64,000 nt of DNA. It comes from Candidatus Blautia faecipullorum. Its GTDB lineage: Bacteria; Bacillota; Clostridia; Lachnospirales; Lachnospiraceae. Made by a program: the position numbers and the translations under genes. The notes under the pieces were generated by a model. That model made no database searches. It was not told the origin of the DNA and worked only from the letters and a program-made list of their open reading frames with translations. Positions 24,740 through 32,388 of this stretch are shown piece by piece (the first letter of the stretch is position 1; the number at the start of each line of letters is the position of its first letter). Location: NCBI GenBank assembly GCA_019115125.1, contig DXEG01000061.1:1-64000 (forward strand). Direction: 5' to 3'.

Positions 24740-25495
24740 TCAGTCAAGAATTGTGATACTCTCGATCACCGGCTGTTCTTCTTCCTCGATCGTGCCGTTA
24801 TTGTCTGTGGGCTTCGCGTCCTTGCAGATCTGATCCACAATATCCATTCCTTCCGTCACATGTCCGAATCCGGCATAATCCCCGTCCAGGAAGGTGCTGT
24901 CTGTCTGGACAATGAAAAACTGGGAGCTGGCGCTGTCCGGATCTGCGGCTCTGGCCATGGATACCGTTCCTCTTGTGTGGGAAATATCATTCTCCACCCC
25001 GTTATTGGAAAATTCGCCCTTGATATTTTCATCCGCGCCGCCTGTTCCGTTCTTTTCGGGATCGCCTCCCTGTATCATAAAGCCGTCCATGATCCTCCAG
25101 AAGGTCAGACCGTCATAAAAATCCTCCTGGGCGAGCTTTACAAAATTCGTCACTGTGATGGGCGCTGTGTCCGCATCCAGTTCCAGTTCAATGGTTCCGT
25201 AGTCTTTGATACTGATCTCCGCATGGTGAAGACCTGTCAGCTCCTGACTGGTATCAAGAACCGTTTCTCCTGATACAGTCCCGTCCTCGTCCGTTCCGTC
25301 GCTGAAGCCGGCGGCCTCCGCTTCCTCCTCGCTTACCGCCTCGTCCTCCTGCGCATCCTCAGAGCTCTCCTCTGTTTCCGCCGCCTCGGAGCTCTCCTCT
25401 GCTTCTGTCGCTTTCTGGTCGTTTCCGCCGCATCCTGCCAGTGCTCCGGCCGCAAGAAAAGCCGCGCAGATAACCGCAAATGTTCTATACTTCAT
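24740..25495 (-). CDS. Peptidyl-prolyl isomerase (cyclophilin type), lipoprotein
   Basis: 251 aa. A signal peptide with lipobox LAGC (lipid-modified Cys22) is followed by a Glu/Ser/Ala-rich acidic linker (about 28-75) and a cyclophilin domain (about 90-251) with FYDGLTFWRIMDGFMIQGGDP, GTVSMARAADPDSASSQFFI and the GFGHVTEGMD motif. It should fold proteins outside the membrane. The AGGAGG site is close to the start. It sits 16 bases downstream of trpS on the same strand, so it may be co-transcribed. Confidence 0.93.
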   Translation of the reverse strand: MKYRTFAVICAAFLAAGALAGCGGNDQKATEAEESSEAAETEESSEDAQEDEAVSEEEAEAAGFSDGTDEDGTVSGETVLDTSQELTGLHHAEISIKDYGTIELELDADTAPITVTNFVKLAQEDFYDGLTFWRIMDGFMIQGGDPEKNGTGGADENIKGEFSNNGVENDISHTRGTVSMARAADPDSASSQFFIVQTDSTFLDGDYAGFGHVTEGMDIVDQICKDAKPTDNNGTIEEEEQPVIESITILD

Positions 25496-25511
25496 CTTCG
25501 TTCCTCCTTTA

Positions 25512-26516
25512 TCACCGAATCCGGTCCGGGAATCCTACCTTCCGCTGTACCTTGCGGAGGGTTTTCGCCGCATAGTAGCCTGCTTTTTCCGCATTTTCCT
25601 TAATAACAGAATCAATGTACGCCTTATCCCTGGAAAGTCTCGCAAATTCGTCCTGAAGGGGCTTCAGAACAGAAACTACGGCCTCTCCCACCGCGGGCTT
25701 CAGCTCTCCGTATCCTTTTCCGTCAAATTCGCGGACAGCCTCGTCAGATGTTTTTCCAGTGCATGCGCAGTAAATATCGAGAAGATTCTTGATCCCCGGC
25801 TGCTGATCACTGTAACGGATGCAGCCTTCAGAATCTGTTATGGCTCTCTTGAACTTGCGCATGATCGTATCCGGATCGTCCATAAGATAGATGCTGGCGT
25901 TGGGATTTTCATCGGATTTGGACATCTTTTTTGAGGGATCCTGGAGGCTCATGATCTTCGCGCCCACTTTTCCGATATACGCCTCCGGAATTGTAAACAC
26001 ATCTCCATAGATATTATTGAAACGTTCCGCTACGTTCCTGGTAAGCTCCAGATGCTGCATCTGATCTACGCCCACAGGAACCACGTCCGCCTGATACAGA
26101 AGGATATCCGCAGCCATAAGAACAGGATAGGTAAAAAGTCCCGCGTTGATATTATCCGCATGCTTCGCCGCCTTATCCTTAAACTGTGTCATCCGGTTCA
26201 GCTCTCCCATATAGGTAAAGCAGTTCAGGATCCAGGCCAGTTCCGCGTGGCCTGATACATGAGACTGATAGTAAATGCAGTTCTTCTTAGGATCGAGGCC
26301 GGCCGCAATATACAGTGTCAGAAGATTTCTGGCGCGTTTTCTCAGCTCCGCCGGATCCTGACGGACTGTAATAGAATGCAGGTCCACCACGCTGTAGAAG
26401 CATTCATATTCATCACTTAACGTCAGCCAGTTTTTCAATGCGCCAAGATAGTTTCCAAGTGTCAGGTTTCCTGTAGCCTGCATACCGCTGAATAATACTT
26501 TTTTTCCGTCTATCAT
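25512..26516 (-). CDS. trpS: Tryptophanyl-tRNA synthetase
   Basis: 334 aa class Ib synthetase charging tRNA-Trp. The HIGH-like motif is TGNLTLGNY (residues 15-23), and KMSKSDENP (about 193-201) is the KMSKS loop. GVDQMQHLELTRNVAERFN is the usual tRNA/Trp recognition region. The leader is under 100 bases from its promoter, with no T-box motif, so T-box control is not indicated. Confidence 0.97.
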   Translation of the reverse strand: MIDGKKVLFSGMQATGNLTLGNYLGALKNWLTLSDEYECFYSVVDLHSITVRQDPAELRKRARNLLTLYIAAGLDPKKNCIYYQSHVSGHAELAWILNCFTYMGELNRMTQFKDKAAKHADNINAGLFTYPVLMAADILLYQADVVPVGVDQMQHLELTRNVAERFNNIYGDVFTIPEAYIGKVGAKIMSLQDPSKKMSKSDENPNASIYLMDDPDTIMRKFKRAITDSEGCIRYSDQQPGIKNLLDIYCACTGKTSDEAVREFDGKGYGELKPAVGEAVVSVLKPLQDEFARLSRDKAYIDSVIKENAEKAGYYAAKTLRKVQRKVGFPDRIR

Positions 26517-26597
26517 AATATTCCTCCATTGACTGTTGCAGTTTAGCGCTCAGACTTTCGCAGATTCATCTCCTGAAGCTCTGTCTGAACTGCTAAC

Positions 26598-26626
26598 AGT
26601 GTAACATTCTGCTGAAATAAAGTCAA
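26598..26626 (-). promoter_or_regulatory. trpS promoter
   Basis: On the minus strand TTGACT (26626-26621), a 17-base spacer, TACACT (26603-26598). It is back to back with the luxS promoter. Confidence 0.7.
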
Positions 26627-26630
26627 TTAC

Positions 26631-26659
26631 TTGTCAGCCGCTCCGTACTCTGTTAAAAT
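26631..26659 (+). promoter_or_regulatory. luxS promoter
   Basis: TTGTCA (26631-26636), a 17-base spacer, TAAAAT (26654-26659), about 48 bases before the start codon. Confidence 0.7.
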
Positions 26660-26706
26660 ACACAGAGAAGGAACAAAGTGTACAAGCTAAGGAGGAAACC
26701 TGTCAC

Positions 26707-27186
26707 ATGAAAAAAATAGCAAGCTTCACCATAGACCACATCAAGCTTCAGCCCGGTATTTATGTATCCAGAAAGGATTATCTCGGAGATCAGGTGATCA
26801 CCACCTTCGATATCCGCATGACCTCCCCCAACGAGGAGCCGGTAATGAATACCGCGGAGCTTCACGCCATGGAGCATCTGGCCGCAACCTTTCTCAGAAA
26901 TCACGCAGAATTCGGTCCAAAGATCATCTACTGGGGACCTATGGGCTGCCGGACAGGGAACTATCTTCTTCTGGCGGGCGATTACCAGTCAAAGGATATC
27001 GTGGGGCTCATGACGGAAATGTTTGAATTCATCCGGGATTTTGAAGGCGATATCCCCGGAGCCTCGCCAAAGGACTGCGGAAATTATCTTGATATGAATC
27101 TGGGAATGGCCAAATACCTTGCGGACCGTTACTTAAAGAACGTTCTCTACGACATAAAACCCGAAAGACTCGTCTATCCGGAATAA
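26707..27186 (+). CDS. luxS: S-ribosylhomocysteine lyase
   Basis: 159 aa, metal enzyme splitting S-ribosylhomocysteine into homocysteine and the AI-2 precursor DPD. The metal ligands are H53 and H57 in ELHAMEHL plus C124 in SPKDCGNY. E56 and C81 (WGPMGCRTG) are the catalytic residues. Full length and uninterrupted. The RBS AAGGAGG precedes the ATG by 9 bases. It is divergent from trpS and has its own terminator. Confidence 0.97.
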   Translation: MKKIASFTIDHIKLQPGIYVSRKDYLGDQVITTFDIRMTSPNEEPVMNTAELHAMEHLAATFLRNHAEFGPKIIYWGPMGCRTGNYLLLAGDYQSKDIVGLMTEMFEFIRDFEGDIPGASPKDCGNYLDMNLGMAKYLADRYLKNVLYDIKPERLVYPE

Positions 27187-27204
27187 GCGAAAGAAAAAAC
27201 GAAG

Positions 27205-27257
27205 GGCCGGAAATCCCTTTGCTCCTCTATTGGAGCGGCGGGATTTCCGGCCTTTTT
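27205..27257 (+). terminator. luxS terminator
   Basis: GGCCGGAAATCCC (27205-27217) pairs perfectly with 27240-27252, with an inner GCTCC/GGAGC stem, followed by TTTTT. Confidence 0.88.
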
Positions 27258-27325
27258 CTCTGTCTTTCATCTGAGGCAGCCCGATTGTTTTTGCGTGTTT
27301 CTCATGCCTGGGCAGCGTATCGCGC

Positions 27326-27808
27326 CTACTGGGCGGCCGCTGTGTCTGTCTGAGCTGCCGCCGCGTCTGTGGCCGCTCCCGCCGGAGCAGTTGTGGTCAC
27401 ATACTGCATGGAGGCGTAGCAGACAGTTCCGTTGTAATTTACCTCAATCCACTGCTTATCCTCGCTGACACCTGTACTTGTGAGCTGGGTGCCGGCCGGA
27501 ACGCCCTGGAGAACAGGAGCCTGCGCGTTGTCCGTGCTGCAGTCCTGACGAAGGTTGACATCAGTGGTTGCGTAATATGTAGCGTCCTGTTTGACGATAT
27601 TCACTCCAAGAGCGGTGGGTGAAACAACCGGAGCCGGAGTCGGCGTAGCTTCGGGCGTCGGCGTAACCTCCGGTGTGGGTGAAGGCGTTGGTGTGGGGGT
27701 GGCGTGTATGACAGTTACGGTGGAATCTTCCCCTCCGGTGCTGAAGCCGCAGCCGGACGCAAATACGGAAAGTCCTGCCAGTACGATCAGTAATCTGGAT
27801 TTCTTCAT
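27326..27808 (-). CDS. SH3-domain lipoprotein with Pro/Thr linker
   Basis: 160 aa. A signal peptide ends in the lipobox FASGC (Cys20). Then comes a Pro-Thr repeat linker (TPTPTPSPTPEVTPTPEATP region, about 37-60). A bacterial SH3-like domain covers about 78-138 (YYATTDVNLRQDCSTDNAQAP). The C-terminal tail is Ala/Thr-rich. It is anchored to the outer face of the membrane and probably binds the cell wall. The RBS AGGAGG lies upstream. Whether it is read with the hydG operon upstream is unclear. Confidence 0.85.
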   Translation of the reverse strand: MKKSRLLIVLAGLSVFASGCGFSTGGEDSTVTVIHATPTPTPSPTPEVTPTPEATPTPAPVVSPTALGVNIVKQDATYYATTDVNLRQDCSTDNAQAPVLQGVPAGTQLTSTGVSEDKQWIEVNYNGTVCYASMQYVTTTAPAGAATDAAAAQTDTAAAQ

Positions 27809-27911
27809 AAGAATCTTCCTCCTTTATAGCATATCAACACTATACCCCATCCCAGGTACATTATGCAAGAGTTTTTTCATAAAAGCCCCGCCGCGCGGGA
27901 AAAATCCGGCG

Positions 27912-29330
27912 TCAGAATCTGAAATCTCGCTTTCCGTTTTCAATCTCAGTAAGATTCTTCCGGCAGATCTCCCTTGTCTTTTCTCTGGTGATATTCTGAA
28001 GCTCCCTTTCGATCACCCGGTCGCCCTTTTCCTTTGTCTCTGGGCTTGCATAATCCTCCAGATACTCTTTCAGTGTCATCAGCGCGTTGGGATGACAGCA
28101 GTTGGCGATCTGTCCTGTTTTTACAAGGGACATGAAGCGGTCTCCGGTACGTCCCTCCCGGTAACAGGCAGTACAGAAGCTTGGAATATATCCGAGTTCC
28201 AAAAGCCAGTTGACCACCTGATCTAGAGTTCTTCTGTCGCTGATGTCGAACTGAGCGGAATTATCTTCCTCCGGCTCCTCCTCGGCGTAGCCGCCCACAG
28301 AGGTCCTGGAGCCTCCGCTGATCTGGGAAATTCCAAGATCCAGCACTTTTTCCCTGCACTTCTGGGATTCCCGTGTGGAAATGATCATTCCGGTATACGG
28401 AACCGCGATACGGATCACCGCCACGATCTTCTGGAAGATTTCATCCGGCACCGCGTTTGAAAAATCCGCCGTGTCAATGTCGTCCGCCGGACAGATACGG
28501 GGCACACTGATGGTATGGGGCCCTACTCCGAATCTTGCCTCCAGATGCTCCGCGTGCATCAGGATGCCGACGAAATCATAGCGGTAGGTCTCCAGCCCGA
28601 AGAGAACTCCGCAGCCCACATCATCAATCCCCGCCTCCATCGCGCGGTCCATGGCCTCCGTATGATATGCGTAATCACTTTTGGGGCCTGTGGGATGCAG
28701 CGCTTCATAGCTTTCTTTATTATAGGTTTCCTGGAAAAGAATATATGTGCCGATTCCCGCTTCCTTGAGTTTTCTGTAATTTTCTACCGTAGTGGCCGCG
28801 ATGTTTACATTGACTCTTCGGATCGCTCCGTTTTTGTGCTTGATGCTGTAGATTGTCCGGATACTTTCCAGGACATACTCAATGGGATTGTTTTTGGGAT
28901 CTTCCCCCGTCTCCAGCGCAAGCCGTTTATGACCCATATCCTGAAGAGCGATGACCTCCTGGCGGATTTCCTCCTGAGTGAGCTTTTTCCTGCGTATATG
29001 TTTGTTTTTCGCGTGGTATGGACAGTAAACGCAGCCGTTGATGCAGTAATTAGACAGATACAAAGGCGCGAACATTACGATACGGTTTCCGTAAAATTTC
29101 TTTTTGATCTCCTTCGCCGTGTGATACATTTTTTCCACAAGGCGGGGATCGTCACATTCCAGAAGCAGGGCCGCCTCTCTGTGGCTCAGGCCCTTACAGT
29201 CCTTCGCGCGCTCAATCAGGCTTTCCACCAGCTCTGTATTATTTTTGTTCTGTCTGGCGTATTCCAGCGTGTCCAGAATTTCCTGATGATCGATAAATTC
29301 CGTTGCATGTGTTGATTTTGGATTGTACAT
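27912..29330 (-). CDS. hydG: [FeFe]-hydrogenase H-cluster radical SAM maturase HydG
   Basis: 472 aa. HydG cleaves tyrosine to give the CO and CN ligands of the H-cluster. The radical SAM cluster is C96, C100, C103 (NYCINGCVYC). The C-terminal extension carries the second-cluster Cys set in FCTACYREGRTG and NCCHPNA, which separates HydG from ThiH. The segment SQISGGSRTSVGGY is also diagnostic. It lies 41 bases downstream of hydE on the same strand. Confidence 0.96.
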   Translation of the reverse strand: MYNPKSTHATEFIDHQEILDTLEYARQNKNNTELVESLIERAKDCKGLSHREAALLLECDDPRLVEKMYHTAKEIKKKFYGNRIVMFAPLYLSNYCINGCVYCPYHAKNKHIRRKKLTQEEIRQEVIALQDMGHKRLALETGEDPKNNPIEYVLESIRTIYSIKHKNGAIRRVNVNIAATTVENYRKLKEAGIGTYILFQETYNKESYEALHPTGPKSDYAYHTEAMDRAMEAGIDDVGCGVLFGLETYRYDFVGILMHAEHLEARFGVGPHTISVPRICPADDIDTADFSNAVPDEIFQKIVAVIRIAVPYTGMIISTRESQKCREKVLDLGISQISGGSRTSVGGYAEEEPEEDNSAQFDISDRRTLDQVVNWLLELGYIPSFCTACYREGRTGDRFMSLVKTGQIANCCHPNALMTLKEYLEDYASPETKEKGDRVIERELQNITREKTREICRKNLTEIENGKRDFRF

Positions 29331-29371
29331 GTGTGAACTCCTCTTTTCTTTGTGTTTTCTTTATTATTTAC

Positions 29372-30457
29372 TTATATCTTTTGAAAGCTGCGCTTTTTGT
29401 GGTCTCCGCGGTCTGTCACGATCCTGCACCCGGTTTTTTCTATCCTCCCGGCCAGATCCGCCAGATGCTCCGCTGTCTCGTCTCCGGTGCAGATTTTTCC
29501 GTCATACAGCATATATTTCTTTCTCACCGCGGCAGGAGAAAGATTCGGCATCACTACGTTGGCCCCGGAAAGGATCCCCAGCTCCCGCCCCTGAGGATGG
29601 GCGGTTCCCAGAGCTGTGGTCGCCGGGAGAAGAACCTCCGGCAGCATAAGCCTTACCAGCGCCAGATAAAACAGGGTATCCTTTACCGTACCGCTGGGCT
29701 CGTTTCCAAACGGCGTATCCTGATGGGCGATAAAGGGACCGATACCCACCATCTCCGGCTGAAGCTCCTTTAGAAACATGAAATCCTCCGCCAGAGTTTC
29801 GGGCGTCTGTCCCGGCGATCCCACCATAAAGCCCGCTCCGGTCTGAAATCCCAGTTTTTTCAGTGTTTTCAGGCAGTTCTTTCTGTTTTTGAGCGACAGC
29901 TCCGGAGGATGAAGTCTGCGGTAGTGGCATTCCTCAGCCGTTTCATGGCGCAGAAGGTATCTGTCCGCTCCCGCCTCCCGGTACATCCGGTAGGTATCCT
30001 CGTCCTTTTCGCCTACAGATAACGTAAGCGCGCAGTCCGGATATCTTTTTTTTACCGCCTCTATGATCTCCTTCATCCGTTCCCCGGTAAAATACCCGTC
30101 CTCGCCGCCCTGAAGGACAAAGGTCCGGAAGCCCAGGGCGTATCCCTCCTCACAGCAGTCCAGGATTTCTTCCCTGGTCAGGCGGTACCGCTGGGCTTTC
30201 CGGTTGCTCTTTCGGATTCCGCAGTAATAGCAGTCGTTTTTACAATAATTGGTAAATTCGATCAGACCGCGGATGTATATACAGTTTCCGTAGACTCTCT
30301 CCCGGACTCTGCGGGCCAGCTCTCTGGCGTATGCTTCTGTCTCCGTTCTCCGTCCGGCGATCAGCTCTGTGAACTGATCCCTTGAAAGCTCCCCGGTACG
30401 GTACAGTCTGTCTACCAGCTCCTGCCCGCGGCTCCCGCCGCCTGCCGCCCCCTTCAT
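29372..30457 (-). CDS. hydE: [FeFe]-hydrogenase H-cluster radical SAM maturase HydE
   Basis: 361 aa. The radical SAM site is C72, C76, C79 (NYCKNDCYYCG). The FTNYCKNDCYYCGIR and FVLQGGEDGYF motifs and the MVGIGPFIAHQDTPF segment are typical of HydE rather than biotin synthase. It helps build the dithiomethylamine-bridged diiron site of the H-cluster. Its start overlaps the TM1266-type gene by 4 bases, and hydG follows. Neither hydF nor a hydrogenase gene is in this window. Confidence 0.95.
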   Translation of the reverse strand: MKGAAGGGSRGQELVDRLYRTGELSRDQFTELIAGRRTETEAYARELARRVRERVYGNCIYIRGLIEFTNYCKNDCYYCGIRKSNRKAQRYRLTREEILDCCEEGYALGFRTFVLQGGEDGYFTGERMKEIIEAVKKRYPDCALTLSVGEKDEDTYRMYREAGADRYLLRHETAEECHYRRLHPPELSLKNRKNCLKTLKKLGFQTGAGFMVGSPGQTPETLAEDFMFLKELQPEMVGIGPFIAHQDTPFGNEPSGTVKDTLFYLALVRLMLPEVLLPATTALGTAHPQGRELGILSGANVVMPNLSPAAVRKKYMLYDGKICTGDETAEHLADLAGRIEKTGCRIVTDRGDHKKRSFQKI

Positions 30458-30714
30458 TCCCGGTTCTCCGGAAGTCTGGAGTATACGGTCTTGCTGGAAA
30501 CTCCCTCCAGCATCCCAAGCTTGCCCGACAGGGCGCTGATGATCTCCTGGGGAGCGTCCAGAATGACACTGATGACAGATACGCCTCTCTCTCTGTAGGG
30601 GACTCCCATTCTGCCGACGATATATTCGCCGTAATCATGAAGAAGGCTGTTCAGCTCTCCGCTTTTGGAGCGGTCCTCCACGATGATCGCGGTCACCGCA
30701 ATTCTAGTCTCCAT
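30454..30714 (-). CDS. TM1266-type iron-only hydrogenase system putative regulator
   Basis: 86 aa ACT-like small protein: ETRIAVTAIIVEDRSKSGELNSLL at the start, GRMGVPYRERGVSVISVIL in the middle and SALSGKLGMLEGVSSKTVYS at the end. This is the NikR-C-terminal-like domain of TM1266 proteins, found next to [FeFe]-hydrogenase maturases and proposed to be regulatory. The ATG at 30714 with AAGGAG six bases upstream is preferred to the Met at 30720. It is the first gene of the hydE-hydG operon. Confidence 0.87.
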   Translation of the reverse strand: METRIAVTAIIVEDRSKSGELNSLLHDYGEYIVGRMGVPYRERGVSVISVILDAPQEIISALSGKLGMLEGVSSKTVYSRLPENRE

Positions 30715-30745
30715 ATGCATCTCCTTTTCTTTTTAAAACTAAACT

Positions 30746-30867
30746 AAAAAAAACGGCGCCAGAAGGCACCGGAATATATGCAGAAAAGCCGCGGCTATCA
30801 CCGCAGTCTGTAATCTCATTGATTTCTAGCGCCCATTCTTCGCAGGTTTTCCTTAAAAGTCCGGTAC
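30746..30867 (-). promoter_or_regulatory. Riboswitch-like leader of the hydrogenase maturation operon
   Basis: About 120 bases from the predicted start at about 30867. The first bases, GTACCGG (30867-30861), can pair with CCGGTGC (30772-30766). That 3' strand is also the 5' arm of a terminator (30771-30754; CGGTGCC, TTCT loop, GGCGCCG) followed by eight U. The closing helix and the terminator are mutually exclusive, so a folded aptamer would keep transcription on. The interior holds small stems including GCGG/CCGC (30806-30793). It matches no riboswitch class I can name. Confidence 0.6.
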
Positions 30868-30874
30868 GAATGTT

Positions 30875-30903
30875 ATTATACCACGATTCTCCTTCAGCAA
30901 CAA
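30875..30903 (-). promoter_or_regulatory. Promoter of the TM1266-hydE-hydG operon
   Basis: On the minus strand TTGTTG (30903-30898), a 17-base spacer and a perfect TATAAT (30880-30875). Confidence 0.72.
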
Positions 30904-30998
30904 TGAAATTTGGATAATTTCGACAATATTCTCTCCCCGGAAATTATTTTATTGTACCTCTTTATTGAATTGCCTGAACTTTTATAATATACTCATTT

Positions 30999-31068
30999 TA
31001 TGATACCAGGGTCAAAAGGTCCGAGCCCGCGTGAGCCTGCTAGCACGCAGCAATCCGTAGGTATCATA
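30999..31068 (+). promoter_or_regulatory. Compact structured leader of the cysteine desulfidase gene
   Basis: TATGATACC (30999-31007) pairs perfectly with GGTATCATA (31060-31068), enclosing two hairpins: GGGTC-AAAA-GGTCC (31009-31022) and GCGTG...CACGC (31029-31048). This gives a roughly 70-base three-way junction just upstream of GAGGAGG. TATAAT at 30983-30988 would start transcription just before it. The class is unknown. Confidence 0.5.
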
Positions 31069-31095
31069 GTTGGATATACATAGAGGAGGAAGAAC

Positions 31096-32388
31096 ATGGA
31101 TTCTGCACTGTATACTAATTATCTGAACATCTTAAAATCCGAACTTATCCCTGCCCTGGGATGTACGGAACCTATCGCCATCGCCTACGCGTCCGCGAAA
31201 GCCGCGCAGCTTCTGGGAGAATTCCCGGACTCCATCGAAATGCGGCTGAGCGGAAATATCATAAAGAATGTAAAAGGCGTCACTGTACCCAATTCCGGCG
31301 GACTGAAAGGCATTGATATCGCCGCGGTCCTGGGCGCGGTAGGCGGCAACGCAGACAAGGCGCTTGAGGTACTGGAGGAAATCACCCCGGAGCATATCCA
31401 AAAAGCAAAGGAACTCACCGAACTGGGGATCTGTTCCTGTTCTCTCGCGGAGAATGTACCTAACCTTTACATATCCGCCAAAGCCAGAAAGGACAGCCAC
31501 TATGCGGAAATCGTCATAGCCGACCAGCACACCAACATTGTAAAAATGGAAAAGGACGGAAAGCTCCTTCTGAAAAAAGAGCTTGAGACAGTGACCGAAC
31601 CGGTCTCTGTAGATAAATCAAAGCTTACTGTAAAAGATATCCTGGAATTTGCCGATCAGGTAAAAATAGAAGATATCGAAGAAATCATCGGACAGCAGGT
31701 CCGTCTGAATACAGCCATCGCTCAGGAAGGACTGGACAACAACTACGGAGCCCAGATCGGCAAAACTCTGATGCATGTATGGGGAAAAAGCGTAACCACC
31801 CGGGCCTGTGCCAGAGCCGCCGCCGGAAGCGACGCCCGTATGGGCGGCTGCTCCATGCCCGTAGTCATCAATTCCGGCAGCGGAAATCAGGGAATCACGG
31901 TTTCCCTTCCTGTGATTGTTTATGCAGATGAATGGGAGGTCTCCAGAGAAAAGCTCTACCGTTCTCTGGTCGTCAGCAATCTGATCGCCATCCACCAGAA
32001 ATATTACATCGGCAGCCTTTCCGCCTACTGCGGCGCCGTCAGCGCTGCCTGCGGCGCCGGAGCCGGGATTACCTACATGTACGGCGGAAGCTATCAGCAG
32101 GTTTCTTTGACCATCATCAATACCCTGGGAAACGTAGGGGGAATCGTCTGCGACGGCGCCAAGCCCTCCTGTGCCGCAAAAATCGCATCCTCAGTGGACG
32201 CGGCTCTCATGGCTTTTCAGCTCAGCATCCAGAATAAAAGCTTCCTGCCCGGCGAGGGGATCATCAAGGGCGATGTGGAAGAGACTATCAAGAGCATGGG
32301 CTACATCGGCCGGGTGGGAATGCGAGCCACCGACACAGAAATCCTGAATGTGATGATCGACCGGGCCGACATTAATCAGGACTGCTAG
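31096..32388 (+). CDS. cyuA: L-cysteine desulfidase family protein (CyuA/UPF0597)
   Basis: 430 aa. The start YLNILKSELIPALGCTEPIAIAYASAKA contains the conserved iron-sulfur Cys (GCTEP). Other family Cys occur in SAYCGAVSAACGAGAG and GGIVCDGAKPSCAAKIA. Related to the serine dehydratase alpha subunit, this family breaks L-cysteine into pyruvate, ammonia and sulfide with a [4Fe-4S] cluster. The start has GAGGAGG nine bases upstream. It overlaps the end of the convergent hydA gene by 17 bases. Confidence 0.9.
   Translation: MDSALYTNYLNILKSELIPALGCTEPIAIAYASAKAAQLLGEFPDSIEMRLSGNIIKNVKGVTVPNSGGLKGIDIAAVLGAVGGNADKALEVLEEITPEHIQKAKELTELGICSCSLAENVPNLYISAKARKDSHYAEIVIADQHTNIVKMEKDGKLLLKKELETVTEPVSVDKSKLTVKDILEFADQVKIEDIEEIIGQQVRLNTAIAQEGLDNNYGAQIGKTLMHVWGKSVTTRACARAAAGSDARMGGCSMPVVINSGSGNQGITVSLPVIVYADEWEVSREKLYRSLVVSNLIAIHQKYYIGSLSAYCGAVSAACGAGAGITYMYGGSYQQVSLTIINTLGNVGGIVCDGAKPSCAAKIASSVDAALMAFQLSIQNKSFLPGEGIIKGDVEETIKSMGYIGRVGMRATDTEILNVMIDRADINQDC

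Noticed and set aside
26517..26706. T-box in front of trpS
   Set aside because: The promoter leaves under 100 bases of leader, and the conserved T-box antiterminator sequence is absent.
29372..30457. Biotin synthase assignment for the radical SAM gene
   Set aside because: HydE-type motifs, the overlap with a TM1266 gene and the adjacent hydG decide for HydE.
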